From the NCBI RefSeq assembly GCF_013385425.1, contig NZ_JACAQA010000009.1, forward strand, positions 281,585 to 345,584: DNA of 64,000 nt, written 5' to 3'. A program made the position numbers and the translations under genes. The notes under the pieces were generated by a model, which did no database searches, had not been told where the DNA came from, and was given only the letters and a program-made list of their open reading frames with translations. How positions within the stretch are numbered: the stretch's first letter is position 1; the number at the start of each line of letters is the position of its first letter. Shown here piece after piece: positions 36,211 to 46,464 of the stretch. The stretch is from Pseudomonas gingeri (GTDB taxonomy: Bacteria > Pseudomonadota > Gammaproteobacteria > Pseudomonadales > Pseudomonadaceae).

Positions 36211-36831
36211 TTATACCGCGATCTGGTGATCGCTGAGACCTGGGCTGCTGACGCGATAAATGCCGATCTCACCTAATAGATTAGGCCATAGCTTACTGGC
36301 CCACCCATGGCGGTGCTGTTGATCCACGGCAAGCCGGTTGATCACCTTGGCGGTCCGCTCGCGGCACAGTGCCTCGAAGTCCTCGAAGGTGCAGAAGTGG
36401 ATGTTCGGCGTGTTGTACCAGGTGTACGGGAGGAATTCCGAAACCGGCATCCGACCCTTGCTCGCCAGGTACCAGCGGCAGCGCCAGTGACCGAAGTTGG
36501 GGAAGGTGATGATGCACTGGCGCCCGACCCGGAGCATTTCGTCGAGGATCTTGTCCGGGTAGTGCACGGCTTGCAGGGCCTGGGTCATGACCACGATATC
36601 GAAGCTGTTGCTGGCAAAGTTGCCGAGGCCCTTGTCCAGGTCCTGCTCGATGACGTTGATGCCCTTGGCCACGCAGGTGGCGATGTTCTCCGGGTCGTTT
36701 TCCAGGCCGTAGCCGGTGACCTGCTTGTTGTCCCGCAGCCAGGCCAGCAGTTCGCCGTCGCCGCAGCCGAGGTCGAGCACGCGGCTGCCGGCGGGGATCC
36801 AGTCTTGGATGATTTCCAGGTCGGCTCTCAT
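36211..36831 (-). CDS. metW: MetW, methionine biosynthesis methyltransferase-like protein
   Basis: A 206-residue SAM-binding Rossmann protein of the MetW family (VLDLGCGDGELLAWLR; FDIVVMTQALQAVHYPDKIL). MetW always accompanies MetX in pseudomonads and is needed for full homoserine acyltransferase activity there. It lies seven bases after metX, so the two are coexpressed. Confidence 0.93.
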   Translation of the reverse strand: MRADLEIIQDWIPAGSRVLDLGCGDGELLAWLRDNKQVTGYGLENDPENIATCVAKGINVIEQDLDKGLGNFASNSFDIVVMTQALQAVHYPDKILDEMLRVGRQCIITFPNFGHWRCRWYLASKGRMPVSEFLPYTWYNTPNIHFCTFEDFEALCRERTAKVINRLAVDQQHRHGWASKLWPNLLGEIGIYRVSSPGLSDHQIAV

Positions 36832-36838
36832 GGCGTCC

Positions 36839-37978
36839 TCACAGCGTAATTCGGTTCATGTAGTTGCCGAACGCCTGCAGGTAACGCGGGATCGGGATCA
36901 GGAAGGCGTCATGGCCTTGTGGTGCGTCGATTTCCAGGTAGCAGACGTCCTTGCGCGCGGCCATCAGTGCATCGACGATTTCCCGCGAGCGGGCCGGCGA
37001 AAAACGCCAGTCGGTGGTGAAGGACATCACGCAGAAGCGGGCCGTGGCACCGGCGAAGGTTCGCGCCAGGTCATCGTTGAAGTTGGCTGCCGGGTCGAAG
37101 TAGTCCAGGGCCTTGGTCATCAACAGGTAGGTGTTGGCGTCAAAACGCCCGGAAAACTCCTCGCCCTGGTAACGCAGGTAGCTCTCGACCTGGAACTCCA
37201 CGCTGTGGAAGTCGTAGTTGAGCTTTTCGCTCTTGAGGCCGCGGCCGAATTTCTCGCCCATGGAGTCATCGGACAGGTAGGTGATGTGCCCGACCATGCG
37301 CGCCAGCATCAGGCCACGCTTGGGGATCACGCCTTTTTCCTGGAACGAGCCGCCGTGGAATTCCGGATCGGTGAGGATTGCCTGGCGCGCCACTTCGTTG
37401 AAGGCGATGTTCTGCGCCGACAATTTGGGGGCCGAGGCGATGGCGACGCAATGGCGTACGCGATCGGGGAAGGTGATGCTCCATTGCATGGCCTGCATGC
37501 CGCCCAGGCTGCCGCCGATCACCGCGGCCCATTGGCCGATGCCCAGGCGGTCGGCGAGGTGGGCCTGGCTGTGGACCCAGTCTTCCACGGTCAGCACCGG
37601 GAAATCGGCGCCGAAGGGGCGGCCGGTCTCGGGGTTGATGCTGCTCGGGCCGGTGGAGCCGTTGCAGCCGCCAAGGTTGTTCAGGCTGACGACAAAGAAC
37701 TTGTTGGTGTCGATGGGCTTGCCGGGGCCGATGCAGCTGTCCCACCAGCCGGGCTTGCGCTCGTCGGGGCTGTGGAAACCGGCGGCGTGGTGATGGCCGG
37801 AAAGGGCATGGCAGATCAGTACGGCGTTGCTCGCCGCGGGATTGAGGGTGCCGTAGGTTTCGTAGATCAGGTCGTAGGCCGGCAGGGAACGGCCGCAGGC
37901 CAGGGCCAGGGGCTCGCTGAAATGTGCTGTTTGCGGCACGACCAGCCCGACGGAATCGTGGGGAAAGACAGTGGACAT
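36839..37978 (-). CDS. metX: Homoserine O-acyltransferase MetX (succinyl type in Pseudomonas)
   Basis: A 379-residue alpha/beta-hydrolase-fold acyltransferase that activates homoserine for methionine synthesis. The nucleophile Ser is in [14 protein letters not shown], Asp in [10 protein letters not shown] and His in PQGHDAFL. MetX of pseudomonads is reported to use succinyl-CoA rather than acetyl-CoA, so the name alone does not fix the donor. It is the first gene of the metXW operon. Confidence 0.95.
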   Translation of the reverse strand: MSTVFPHDSVGLVVPQTAHFSEPLALACGRSLPAYDLIYETYGTLNPAASNAVLICHALSGHHHAAGFHSPDERKPGWWDSCIGPGKPIDTNKFFVVSLNNLGGCNGSTGPSSINPETGRPFGADFPVLTVEDWVHSQAHLADRLGIGQWAAVIGGSLGGMQAMQWSITFPDRVRHCVAIASAPKLSAQNIAFNEVARQAILTDPEFHGGSFQEKGVIPKRGLMLARMVGHITYLSDDSMGEKFGRGLKSEKLNYDFHSVEFQVESYLRYQGEEFSGRFDANTYLLMTKALDYFDPAANFNDDLARTFAGATARFCVMSFTTDWRFSPARSREIVDALMAARKDVCYLEIDAPQGHDAFLIPIPRYLQAFGNYMNRITL

Positions 37979-38055
37979 CGACCCTGCTCACGCTTGAATG
38001 AGGCGTAAGTCTAATGAGCGGGGGGAGCAGCGGCAAGCGCCGCTCCCACAGTTGA

Positions 38056-38646
38056 TCAGATCAAGCGGAACAGCACTTCCGGCATGCCGCTCATGACCGC
38101 CAGCGGCGGAATCACATAGCTCTGGATCAACTGGATCACCAGGAACGCCAGGATCGGCGAGATATCCAGGCCACCCAGGTTCGGCACGATCTTGCGGAAC
38201 GGCGCCAGGGCCGGTTCGCTGATCTGGAATACCAGCTCGGCCGCCGGGCTATGGCTGCCGGGCGCGACCCAGGAGAGGATCACGCTGATGATCATGGCGA
38301 AGAAGAACACCTTGAGGAACAGCGAGGTGATGCCGATGACCGCCCAGATCAGCAGGTAGGCGATATTGCCGGTGACGCCGTAGCTGAGCAGCAGGATCAC
38401 CGCCATCAGCAGCATCTGCACGACAATCGCCAGCACCAGCGAGGACATGTCCAGGCCGAACAGGCTTGGAATGATCCGGCGCAGGGGCTTGAGCAGGGGT
38501 TGCGTGGCTTTCACGGTGAACTGGCAGAGCGGGTTGTAGAAGTTGGCCCGGACCAGTTGCAGGATGAAACGCAGCAGGATCACCAACAGATACAGGCTGC
38601 CCAGGGTTTGAATGACAAAAATGGCAGCGCTATTGAATGCAAACAT
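38056..38646 (-). CDS. YggT family membrane protein
   Basis: A 196-residue inner-membrane protein made of two YggT repeats, each with two hydrophobic segments and an NPLCQFTVKATQPLLKPLRR- or EPALAPFRKIVP-type loop. YggT proteins are linked to osmotic tolerance in E. coli but are poorly understood. It follows proC by 18 bases, in the conserved order yggS-proC-yggT. Confidence 0.92.
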   Translation of the reverse strand: MFAFNSAAIFVIQTLGSLYLLVILLRFILQLVRANFYNPLCQFTVKATQPLLKPLRRIIPSLFGLDMSSLVLAIVVQMLLMAVILLLSYGVTGNIAYLLIWAVIGITSLFLKVFFFAMIISVILSWVAPGSHSPAAELVFQISEPALAPFRKIVPNLGGLDISPILAFLVIQLIQSYVIPPLAVMSGMPEVLFRLI

Positions 38647-38664
38647 TAAGGGTTCCCTCGAGGA

Positions 38665-39483
38665 TTACTGACCGAGTTGCTCGGCCATTTCGGCCGAACG
38701 GTGGGCGGCGGCGCCAAGCGCCTTTTCTACCAGGGCTTCGAAGCCGCCGGCCTGGAACGTCTTGATCGCGGCTTCCGTGGTGCCGGCCGGCGAGGTCACG
38801 CGACGGCGCAGCTCGGCGGCCTCGACGTCACTGGAGACGGCCATATGGGCGGCACCCAGGGCGGTCTTCAGGGTCAGTTGGCTGGCGATGTCACGGGGCA
38901 GGCCGAGTTTCTCGCCGGCGGCGGTCATGGCTTCGATCAGCAGGAAGAAGTACGCCGGGCCGCTGCCGGACACAGCGGTCACCGCGTCCAGTTGCTGTTC
39001 TTCGTCCAGCCAGAAGGCACTGCCGACGGCCGACAGCAGGGTTTGCGCCTGTTGGCGCTGTTCGGCGGACACCTGCGCAGTGGCGAACAGGCCGCTGACG
39101 CCCTGGCGCAGCAGCGCCGGGGTGTTCGGCATGCAGCGCACGATCGGCTGCTCGCCCAGCCAGCGGTTCATGCTCGCGCAGGTGATACCGGCGGCAATCG
39201 ACACCACCAGTTGATGGGGCTTCAGGCTGGGACGCAAGGCTTCGCACACGGCCTTCATGGCTTGCGGCTTGACCGCCAGCACCACCACATCCGCGCCGAG
39301 GATGGCCTCGGCGTTGTCGGCAAACACTTCAATACCGTGTTCGGCCTGGACCCGGGCGCGGGTCTCGGCACCGGGATCGCTGGCGCGAATCAGCGCGGCG
39401 TCCAGGCCCTCGGCACGCAGGCCGCCGATCAGGCTGGCCGCCATGTTGCCGGCGCCGATGAAAGTGATTCGATTCTTGCTCAT
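38665..39483 (-). CDS. proC: Pyrroline-5-carboxylate reductase
   Basis: ProC reduces 1-pyrroline-5-carboxylate to proline with NAD(P)H. The 272-residue protein has the dinucleotide motif FIGAGNMAASLIGGL, the central AVKPQAMKAVCEAL and the C-terminal family signature around LRRRVTSPAGTTEAAIKTF. Standard length. It lies 33 bases after the PLP-binding YggS gene. Confidence 0.96.
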   Translation of the reverse strand: MSKNRITFIGAGNMAASLIGGLRAEGLDAALIRASDPGAETRARVQAEHGIEVFADNAEAILGADVVVLAVKPQAMKAVCEALRPSLKPHQLVVSIAAGITCASMNRWLGEQPIVRCMPNTPALLRQGVSGLFATAQVSAEQRQQAQTLLSAVGSAFWLDEEQQLDAVTAVSGSGPAYFFLLIEAMTAAGEKLGLPRDIASQLTLKTALGAAHMAVSSDVEAAELRRRVTSPAGTTEAAIKTFQAGGFEALVEKALGAAAHRSAEMAEQLGQ

Positions 39484-39516
39484 GACGGATCCTTAAGACG
39501 AGTGTGTGAGGCCATG

Positions 39517-40203
39517 TCAGGCCTGGCCATAATCGCGGGCGCCAAACAGCGCGGTACCGATCCGCACCCAGGTGGCGCCTTGGGCAATGGCCGACTCGAG
39601 ATCGTGGCTCATGCCCATGGAAAGTGTGTCGAGCGGCAGGTTGAGGCTGTCTTGCAAAGTCCGCACGGTGGCGAACGCGGCGTCTTGTTCGGCACGCTCT
39701 TCGGTCGGTTCGGGGATCGCCATCAGCCCGCGCAGCTTCAGGTTCGGCAAGGCGCTGATGGCCGCGGCCAGGGCCGGCAGGTCGGCCGGGGTGCAGCCGG
39801 ACTTGCTGGCCTCGCCGCTGACATTGACCTGGATGCAGATATTCAACGGCGCCAGGTCAGCCGGGCGCTGTTCGGACAGGCGTTGTGCGATTTTCAGGCG
39901 ATCCACGGAGTGCACCCAATCGAAATGCTCGGCGATGGCGCGAGTCTTGTTCGATTGAATGGGGCCGATGAAGTGCCAGCACAAGGGCAGGTCGGTCAAT
40001 TCGGCCTGTTTGCCCAGGGCTTCCTGCAGGTAATTCTCGCCGAAGTCCCGCAGGCCCGCGGCATGGGCTTCGCGCACGGCGGCGGCGGGCTTGGTCTTGC
40101 TCACGGCGAGCAGGCCGATGCTGGCGCTGTCGCGGCCGGCGGCCTGTGCGGCGGCAGCGATGCGGGCTGCAACGGTGGTGATGTTGTCTGCTATCGTGGT
40201 CAT
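39517..40203 (-). CDS. PLP homeostasis protein (YggS/PROSC family)
   Basis: A 228-residue PLP-binding TIM-barrel protein. The PLP Lys is in LLAVSKTKPAAAV near residue 36, with GENYLQEALGKQ, WHFIGPIQSNKT and the C-terminal SMGMSHDLESAIAQGATWVRIG phosphate-binding block interrupted as usual. It regulates free PLP and has no known enzymatic activity. It is divergent from pilT with 56 bases between. Confidence 0.93.
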   Translation of the reverse strand: MTTIADNITTVAARIAAAAQAAGRDSASIGLLAVSKTKPAAAVREAHAAGLRDFGENYLQEALGKQAELTDLPLCWHFIGPIQSNKTRAIAEHFDWVHSVDRLKIAQRLSEQRPADLAPLNICIQVNVSGEASKSGCTPADLPALAAAISALPNLKLRGLMAIPEPTEERAEQDAAFATVRTLQDSLNLPLDTLSMGMSHDLESAIAQGATWVRIGTALFGARDYGQA

Positions 40204-40259
40204 TCAAATTCGCCAGCAGGTCAAAAGTCTGCGGCATTCTACCTGTATTGGGGAGCCTC

Positions 40260-41294
40260 ATGGATATCACCGAGCTGCTGGCCTTTAGCGCCAAACAGGG
40301 CGCGTCGGACTTGCACCTCTCGGCGGGCCTGCCGCCGATGATCCGGGTCGACGGCGATGTACGGCGGATCAACCTGCCGGCGCTGGACCACAAGCAGGTC
40401 CACGACCTGATCTACGACATCATGAACGACCGCCAGCGCAAGGACTACGAGGAGTTCCTGGAGACCGACTTCTCCTTCGAAGTGCCGGGCGTGGCGCGCT
40501 TCCGGGTCAACGCCTTCAACCACAACCGCGGGTCGGGCGCGGTGTTCCGCACCATTCCCTCGAAAGTCCTGACCATGAGCGACCTGGGCATGGGCGAGGT
40601 GTTCCGCAAGATCACCGAGGTGCCGCGCGGGCTGGTGCTGGTGACCGGGCCGACCGGTTCGGGCAAGTCGACCACCCTGGCGGCGATGATCGACCACCTG
40701 AACAACAACAAGCATCACCATATCCTGACCATCGAGGACCCGATCGAATTTGTCCACGAGTCGAAGAAATGCCTGGTCAACCAGCGTGAAGTGCACCGCG
40801 ACACCCAGAGTTTCTCCGCGGCCCTGCGTTCGGCCCTGCGGGAGGACCCGGACGTGATCCTGGTGGGCGAGATGCGCGACCTGGAAACCATCCGCCTGGC
40901 GCTGACCGCCGCGGAAACCGGTCACCTGGTGTTCGGCACGCTGCACACCACCTCGGCGGCCAAGACCATCGACCGGGTGGTCGACGTGTTTCCGGCGCAG
41001 GAGAAGTCGATGGTTCGCTCGATGCTCTCCGAATCCCTGCAGGCGGTGATTTCCCAGAGCCTGCTGAAGAAGGTCGGCGGCGGGCGTATCGCCGCCCACG
41101 AGATCATGCTCGGTACCCCGGCGATCCGGAACCTGATCCGCGAGGACAAGGTGGCGCAGATGTACTCCTCGATCCAGACCGGCGGTTCGCTGGGCATGCA
41201 GACCCTGGACATGTGCCTCAAGGAACTGCTGACCAAGGGCCTGATCACCCGCGACAATGCCCGGGAGAAGGCGAAGATCCCGGACAACTTCTGA
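40260..41294 (+). CDS. pilT: Type IV pilus retraction ATPase PilT
   Basis: A 344-residue hexameric ATPase that powers retraction of type IV pili. Walker A is VTGPTGSGKSTTLAAMI, the Asp box is ILTIEDPIEFVHESK, Walker B is DPDVILVGEMRD and the His box is GHLVFGTLHTTSAAKTIDR. The C-terminal AIRNLIRE retraction motif is present. GGGGAG precedes the ATG at 40260. pilU follows after 64 bases. Confidence 0.97.
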   Translation: MDITELLAFSAKQGASDLHLSAGLPPMIRVDGDVRRINLPALDHKQVHDLIYDIMNDRQRKDYEEFLETDFSFEVPGVARFRVNAFNHNRGSGAVFRTIPSKVLTMSDLGMGEVFRKITEVPRGLVLVTGPTGSGKSTTLAAMIDHLNNNKHHHILTIEDPIEFVHESKKCLVNQREVHRDTQSFSAALRSALREDPDVILVGEMRDLETIRLALTAAETGHLVFGTLHTTSAAKTIDRVVDVFPAQEKSMVRSMLSESLQAVISQSLLKKVGGGRIAAHEIMLGTPAIRNLIREDKVAQMYSSIQTGGSLGMQTLDMCLKELLTKGLITRDNAREKAKIPDNF

Positions 41295-41358
41295 CGCGAA
41301 CCCCCGTGAGCTTCTACGCTGTCACACAGGTGTGTGCCTGATTCGCCGCGGAGAAGCC

Positions 41359-42465
41359 ATGGAGTTCGAGAAACTGCTGCGCCTGATGGTCGAGAAGGGC
41401 GCTTCCGACCTGTTTATCACCCCGGGCCTGCCGCCGTCGCTCAAGGTCAACGGCCAGATCCTGCCGGTGACCCGCGCCCCGCTGACCCAGGAACAGACCC
41501 AGGACGCGGTGTTCGGCCTGATGACCGAGCGTCAGAAGCTCGACTTTACCCACCTGCACGAATGCAATTTCGCCATCCACCCCAAGGGCGTGGGGCGTTT
41601 TCGTGTCAGCGCGTTTTACCAGCGCAGCCAACCGGGCATGGTGTTGCGGCGCATCGAGACGCGGATTCCCGAGCTGGCCACGCTGAAGCTGCCGCCGATC
41701 ATCGAGCAATTGGCACTGCTCAAGCGCGGGCTGGTGATGCTGGTCGGGGCCACCGGCACCGGCAAGTCGACCACCCTGGCAGCGATGATCGGCCACCGCA
41801 ACCAGCAGGGCAGCGGCCATATCGTCACGGTCGAGGACCCCATCGAGTTCGTTCATGAGCACCAGAACTGCATCATTACCCAGCGCGAAGTGGGGATCGA
41901 CACCGATTCCTACGAGGTGGCGCTGAAAAACACCCTGCGCCAGGCCCCGGACCTGATCATGATCGGCGAAGTGCGCACCCGGGAGACCATGGGCCATGCC
42001 CTGGCGTTCGCGGAAACCGGGCACCTGTGCCTGGCGACCCTGCATGCGCCGAATGCCGACCAGGCGCTGGAGCGGATCATCAACTTCTTTCCCGTGGACC
42101 GGCACCCGCAGATCTGGATGGAGCTGTCCCTCAACCTGCGGGCGATTGTCGCCCAGCAGTTGATTCCAACCCGGGATGGCCAGGGACGGCGGGCGGTGGT
42201 GGAAGTGCTGCTGAATACGCCGCTGATGGCCGACCTGATTCGCAAGGGCGAGATCAAGGAGCTCAAGGCGTTGATGAAACGCTCGACCGAACAGGGGATG
42301 CAGACCTTGGACCAGGCGTTGTATGCATTGCATCAGGAGGGGGTGATCAGCTACCGCGATGCATTGGCGTATGCGGATTCAGCCAATGACTTGCGGCTGA
42401 TGATCAAGTTGGAGAAGGGGACGGGTGGTGCGGGGGCGGATAGCTTGAGCCTGGGGCCGGCCTAG
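41359..42465 (+). CDS. pilU: Type IV pilus retraction ATPase PilU
   Basis: A 368-residue paralogue and accessory partner of PilT in pilus retraction. Walker A is LVGATGTGKSTTLAAMIGH, the Asp box is IVTVEDPIEFVHEH and the Walker B region is APDLIMIGEVRTRETM. The ATG at 41359 after GGAGAAGCC gives MEFEKLLRLMVEKGASDLF, the standard start; the frame is open 34 codons upstream. Confidence 0.96.
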   Translation: MEFEKLLRLMVEKGASDLFITPGLPPSLKVNGQILPVTRAPLTQEQTQDAVFGLMTERQKLDFTHLHECNFAIHPKGVGRFRVSAFYQRSQPGMVLRRIETRIPELATLKLPPIIEQLALLKRGLVMLVGATGTGKSTTLAAMIGHRNQQGSGHIVTVEDPIEFVHEHQNCIITQREVGIDTDSYEVALKNTLRQAPDLIMIGEVRTRETMGHALAFAETGHLCLATLHAPNADQALERIINFFPVDRHPQIWMELSLNLRAIVAQQLIPTRDGQGRRAVVEVLLNTPLMADLIRKGEIKELKALMKRSTEQGMQTLDQALYALHQEGVISYRDALAYADSANDLRLMIKLEKGTGGAGADSLSLGPA

Positions 42466-42490
42466 GAGCTTTGTGGTGGCTGTTCTGACG

Positions 42491-42600
42491 CCTTCGCGGC
42501 GGTGCGGCGACCCGACAAGCCCTGCTCCTACAGTACGTCGTCGTTCACCGATTTTGTAAACGACGCAACACTGTAGGAGCAGGGCTTGCCCGCGAAGAGG
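42491..42600. repeat. REP pair (inverted), GCAGGGCTTGCCCGC type
   Basis: CGACAAGCCCTGCTCCTACA near 42513 and the facing CTGTAGGAGCAGGGCTTGCC at 42571-42590 form a REP doublet of a third core class (GCAGGGCTTGCCCGCG). It lies between pilU and the convergent NlpC/P60 gene. Confidence 0.88.
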
Positions 42601-42644
42601 CCCTCGAGAGCGCCAAAAACTTCACAGGCGCACCACGAATCCAA

Positions 42645-43298
42645 TCAGCGCTGCACAACCCGCATATGGTTCTGCTCTTTCGGGATCACGCGCTTGGCAA
42701 TCACGTAATGGCTGTCCCAGTACGGCTTCTTCAGCGTGTCGATGGTCACCGACTTGCCGCGACGCGGTGCGTGGATAAACCGATCGTTGCCCAGGTAGAT
42801 GGCCACGTGGTTGACCTTGCGGCTCTTGAGGGTGAAGAACAGCAGGTCGCCCGGCTTGAGGTCCTTGCGCGCGACTTTCTGCCCGTGGCCGGCGGCCATG
42901 GCATTGGACGTGCGCGGCAGATCACTGGCCGCTACGCCGTTGAAGGCATACTTGACCAGGCCGCTGCAGTCGAAGCCCTTGCTCGGGCTGCTGCCGCCCC
43001 AGCGATACGGGGTCCCCAGCACATTCACCGCACGGCTGAGCACGGCGCTGCTCTGCTTGGCGTTCGGTGCGGCCGGATTGATGGCCACCACGCTATCATG
43101 GCGGGCTTTGCCATGGCTGCCGTGCTTGCCAGGGCGCTTGACCACAGGGGCGGTCAGATCGGTAGCATGGGCAACGGTAGCCGGTGATTTGGCAGTGTGA
43201 CCGTTGACGGAAGGAAGACGTTGCTCACGGTTGGTGGCGTGGGCGGCCAGTGGCATTAATAGGCAGATGGTTAGCCATGTCTTGAAAAATGGTCGCAT
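42645..43298 (-). CDS. NlpC/P60 (C40) family peptidoglycan peptidase
   Basis: A 217-residue exported cell-wall hydrolase. The signal peptide is FFKTWLTICLLMPLAAHA. A Lys/His-rich linker follows, then the papain-like NlpC/P60 domain with catalytic Cys in SKGFDCSGLVKYAF (around residue 110), His in RKVNHVAIYLG and a third polar residue in RFIHAPRRG. It probably cuts D-Glu-mDAP bonds in peptidoglycan stems. The upstream interval 43299-43550 (about 250 bases) holds promoters for this gene and the divergent TM2 gene. Confidence 0.92.
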   Translation of the reverse strand: MRPFFKTWLTICLLMPLAAHATNREQRLPSVNGHTAKSPATVAHATDLTAPVVKRPGKHGSHGKARHDSVVAINPAAPNAKQSSAVLSRAVNVLGTPYRWGGSSPSKGFDCSGLVKYAFNGVAASDLPRTSNAMAAGHGQKVARKDLKPGDLLFFTLKSRKVNHVAIYLGNDRFIHAPRRGKSVTIDTLKKPYWDSHYVIAKRVIPKEQNHMRVVQR

Positions 43299-43550
43299 TA
43301 GGCAAGGCTCTAAATAGGTAATCGCGCAACTTTATAACAGCTTTTTGGTCACTTCTGGGCCCGTTTGTCGAATCAATACAGGGGTTTAAAGTGGCCTGCG
43401 GCTGTGAAATCCGACCCACGAGTCACGTGAAAGTCAGGCCCCACAAGGCTTTCAGCGATTTTTGGTAAGGGTTTGTTACATGTTTTGAGACAGTAAAAAA
43501 GTCACACGGTTTTACGAAATATTTATCTATCGAGCTCGGAGAAGGCGTTG

Positions 43551-43970
43551 ATGAACACCTATCGGCAGGACGGCACACCGGCGAATACCCACAATGTTTT
43601 ACTCGGGTATTTGCTGTGGATTTTTGGTTTTACCGGTTCTCACCGCTTCTATTACGGCAAGCCGGTTACCGGGACGATCTGGTTTTTTACCTTCGGGTTG
43701 CTGGGGATCGGTTGGTTGATCGACCTGTTCCTGATTCCGGGCATGGACCGCGAGGCGGATCTGCGTTTTACCGCCGGGCCGCTGGATTACAACGTTGCCT
43801 GGTTGCTGCTGACGTTCCTGGGTTTGTTCGGTATTCACCGGATGTACCAGGGCAAATGGCTGACCGGGCTGCTTTATCTGCTGACGGGCGGGTTGCTGGG
43901 GCTTGGCGTGCTGTATGACTTCTGGACACTGAATGACCAGGTGTCGCTGAGGAACAGCGGGCGGGGTTGA
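43551..43970 (+). CDS. TM2 domain-containing membrane protein
   Basis: A 139-residue inner-membrane protein with two TM2-type units. The first reads HNVLLGYLLWIFGFTGSHRF followed by YYGKPVTGTIW; the second contains LLLTFLGLFGIHRMYQGKW. Each has paired hydrophobic segments with the aromatic HRFYYG/HRMYQG turn. The ATG at 43551 follows GGAGAAGG. Function unknown. Confidence 0.88.
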   Translation: MNTYRQDGTPANTHNVLLGYLLWIFGFTGSHRFYYGKPVTGTIWFFTFGLLGIGWLIDLFLIPGMDREADLRFTAGPLDYNVAWLLLTFLGLFGIHRMYQGKWLTGLLYLLTGGLLGLGVLYDFWTLNDQVSLRNSGRG

Positions 43971-44016
43971 GGTCGAATCCCTTTTCTCTGGGAGTTTTTG
44001 GTGACCTCAAGGGCCT

Positions 44017-44168
44017 CTTCGCGGGTAAGCCCTGCTCCTACAGTCTTCGTCGAATATCAATCTGGTGTACGACATAAATCTGTAGGAGCAGGGCTTGCCC
44101 GCGAAGGCGGTTTTAAGGACGCTAAAAGCTTCGCGGCGGTGCGGCGATCCGACAAGCACCGCTCCCAC
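44017..44168. repeat. REP pair plus a third degenerate REP half
   Basis: CTTCGCGGGTAAGCCCTGCT at 44017-44036 faces GTAGGAGCAGGGCTTGCCCG near 44082-44101, followed by a GCGGCGGTGCGGCGATCCGA segment and CACCGCTCCCAC up to 44168, a decayed extra copy. It sits between the TM2 gene and the pyrC' end. Confidence 0.82.
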
Positions 44169-44178
44169 AAATACTGGA

Positions 44179-45450
44179 TCACGCCTGGTGTGTGATCCGC
44201 CCATCCATCAGCGTATAACGCACCGCTCCCGGCAACGCATGGCCGAGGAACGGGCAGTTCTCGCCCTTGGACAACCAGTGCTCACCGGCCACGGTCGAGG
44301 TGCTCGGATCGAACAGCACCAGATCCGCCGCCGCCCCCACCGCCAGCTTGCCCGCCGGCAGGCGCAAAGCCTCGGCAGGGCCGGCGCTCAGGCGCTTCAG
44401 CAAGGTCGGCAGGTCCAGCAGGCCATCTTCCACCAGGGTCAACGCCAGCGGCAGCAACAGCTCGACGCTGCTGATGCCCGGCTCGGTCTCGCCGAACGGC
44501 GCCAGCTTGGCATCGCGCTCATGGGGCTGGTGATGGCTGGAGATGGCGCTCACCACCCCGGATTTCACCGCAGCGCGCAAACCGTCGCGGTCGGCGCGGG
44601 TGCGCAGCGGCGGTTGCACGTGGTAAAGGCTGGAGAAGTCGATCAGCGCTTCGTCAGTCAGGATCAACTGGTACAAGGCCACATCGGCGGTCACCGGCAA
44701 GCCACGGGCCTGGGCCTGGGCGATCAGGGCCACGCCGCGCGCACTGGTCAGCTGGCTGAAGTGCGCGCGCACGCCGCTCTGCTCCACCAGCAGCAGGTCC
44801 CGGGCCAGGGCCACGGTCTCGGCGGTTTCCGGAATCCCCGACAAGCCGAGGAAGCTGGCGGTCGGGCCTTCATGGGCCAGGCCGCCATGGGCCAGGTCAT
44901 GGTCCTGGGAGTGGAAAATCACCGTCAGGTCGAACGTCGCCGCATATTCCAGCGCCCGGCACAGGGTGCGGGTGTTGCGGAAGCTCTCCAGGCCGTTGCC
45001 GAACGCCACGCAGCCGGCATCGCGCAAGGCCACCAGCTCGGCCAACTGTTCGCCTTCCAGGCCTTTGCTCAGGGCACCAATAGGAAACACCTTGGTGTTG
45101 CCGGCTTCGCGGGCACGGTCGAGGATCAGTTCGGCCACCGCCGAGGTGTCCAGCACCGGTTTGGTCTTGGGCGGGCAGCACAGGCTGGTGACGCCGCCGG
45201 CTGCGGCCGCGCGGGTTTCGCTGGCGATATTGCCCTTGCGGCTGTAGCCCGGCTCGCGCAGGGAGACGTTCAGGTCCACCAGCCCGGGAGCGGCCACCAG
45301 GCCTTTGGCATCGATGACGTCGACTGCGGCGAAACCCGCCGGGGCGGCGCCGATGGCAATCAGCTTGCCGGCTTCCAGGTGCAGGTCGGTCACTTGATCC
45401 AGGCCGCTGCTCGGGTCGATGACGCGGGCGCCGAGTATGCTCAGTTTCAC
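44179..45450 (-). CDS. pyrC': Inactive dihydroorotase PyrC' (structural partner of PyrB)
   Basis: A 423-residue dihydroorotase homologue. The metal-binding His-x-His of true dihydroorotases is replaced: the site reads [15 protein letters not shown] instead of a DPHxHLR pattern. This fits the known Pseudomonas PyrC', a non-catalytic subunit required for assembly of the PyrB dodecamer. The GTG start at 45450 overlaps the pyrB stop codon (GTGA) and is preferred over the longer open frame to 45633, which lies inside pyrB. It belongs to the pyrR-pyrB-pyrC' operon. Confidence 0.93.
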   Translation of the reverse strand: MKLSILGARVIDPSSGLDQVTDLHLEAGKLIAIGAAPAGFAAVDVIDAKGLVAAPGLVDLNVSLREPGYSRKGNIASETRAAAAGGVTSLCCPPKTKPVLDTSAVAELILDRAREAGNTKVFPIGALSKGLEGEQLAELVALRDAGCVAFGNGLESFRNTRTLCRALEYAATFDLTVIFHSQDHDLAHGGLAHEGPTASFLGLSGIPETAETVALARDLLLVEQSGVRAHFSQLTSARGVALIAQAQARGLPVTADVALYQLILTDEALIDFSSLYHVQPPLRTRADRDGLRAAVKSGVVSAISSHHQPHERDAKLAPFGETEPGISSVELLLPLALTLVEDGLLDLPTLLKRLSAGPAEALRLPAGKLAVGAAADLVLFDPSTSTVAGEHWLSKGENCPFLGHALPGAVRYTLMDGRITHQA

Positions 45451-46451
45451 TTGGCCTTCTCCTGGTCGAATTGGCGCTGGGCAGTCTGCCCGCTCATGGC
45501 CATGGACAGCACGGCCATGCGTATGGCGATGCCGTAGGTGACTTGGTTGAGGATCACCGAATGGGGGCCGTCGGCCACCGCCGATTCGATTTCCACGCCA
45601 CGGTTGATCGGGCCCGGGTGCATGACGATGCAATCCGGCTTGGCGCCGGCCAGGCGCGCGGTGGTCAGGCCGAACAGGCGGTAGAACTCGCCTTCGCTGG
45701 GCAGCAGGCCGCCGGTCATGCGTTCACGCTGCAGGCGCAGCATGATCACCACGTCGACGTCCTTCAGGCCTTCGGCCAGGTCGGTGTAGACCTTCACCCC
45801 GTATTGCTCGATGCCGATCGGCAGCAAGGTTTTCGGCGCGATCACGCGGATATCCGGGCAACCGAGGGCCTTGAGCGCCAGCATGTTCGAACGGGCCACC
45901 CGCGAGTGCAGGATGTCGCCGACGATGGCCACCGAGAGGTTTTCGAAGCCGCCCTTGTGCCGACGGATGGTCAGCATGTCGAGCATGCCCTGGGTCGGGT
46001 GCGCGTGGCGGCCGTCGCCGCCGTTGATGACCGCCACCTGGGGGCAGACGTGTTCGGCGATGAAATGCGCGGCGCCGGACTCGCCGTGACGCACGACGAA
46101 CATATCGGCGGCCATGGCCTCGAGGTTGCGCAGGGTGTCGAGCAGGGTTTCACCCTTGCTCGCCGAGGACGTGGACACGTTCAGGGTGATCACGTCCGCC
46201 GACAGCCGTTGGGCGGCCATTTCAAAGGTGGTGCGGGTACGGGTGGAGTTCTCGAAGAACACGTTGCACACGGTCTTGCCGCGCAGCAGCGGGACTTTCT
46301 TTACCGCCCGGGCGCCGACTTCGAGGAAGGAGTCGGCGGTATCGAGGATTTCGGTCAACAGCTCGCGGCGCAGGCCGTCGAGCGAGAGGAAGTGGCGTAG
46401 CTGGCCCTGATCATTGAGCTGCAGCGGGCGCTTGGCGTCTAGAGGCGTCAT
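45447..46451 (-). CDS. pyrB: Aspartate carbamoyltransferase catalytic subunit
   Basis: PyrB joins carbamoyl phosphate and aspartate, the committed step of pyrimidine synthesis. The 334-residue length from MTPLDAKRP equals that of other Pseudomonas enzymes. The carbamoyl-phosphate motif [18 protein letters not shown] and the aspartate-loop region [11 protein letters not shown] are intact. It forms a complex with PyrC'. The ATG at 46451 lies 13 bases after the pyrR stop. Confidence 0.96.
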   Translation of the reverse strand: MTPLDAKRPLQLNDQGQLRHFLSLDGLRRELLTEILDTADSFLEVGARAVKKVPLLRGKTVCNVFFENSTRTRTTFEMAAQRLSADVITLNVSTSSASKGETLLDTLRNLEAMAADMFVVRHGESGAAHFIAEHVCPQVAVINGGDGRHAHPTQGMLDMLTIRRHKGGFENLSVAIVGDILHSRVARSNMLALKALGCPDIRVIAPKTLLPIGIEQYGVKVYTDLAEGLKDVDVVIMLRLQRERMTGGLLPSEGEFYRLFGLTTARLAGAKPDCIVMHPGPINRGVEIESAVADGPHSVILNQVTYGIAIRMAVLSMAMSGQTAQRQFDQEKAK

Positions 46452-46464
46452 CGCAAGGGACTCT

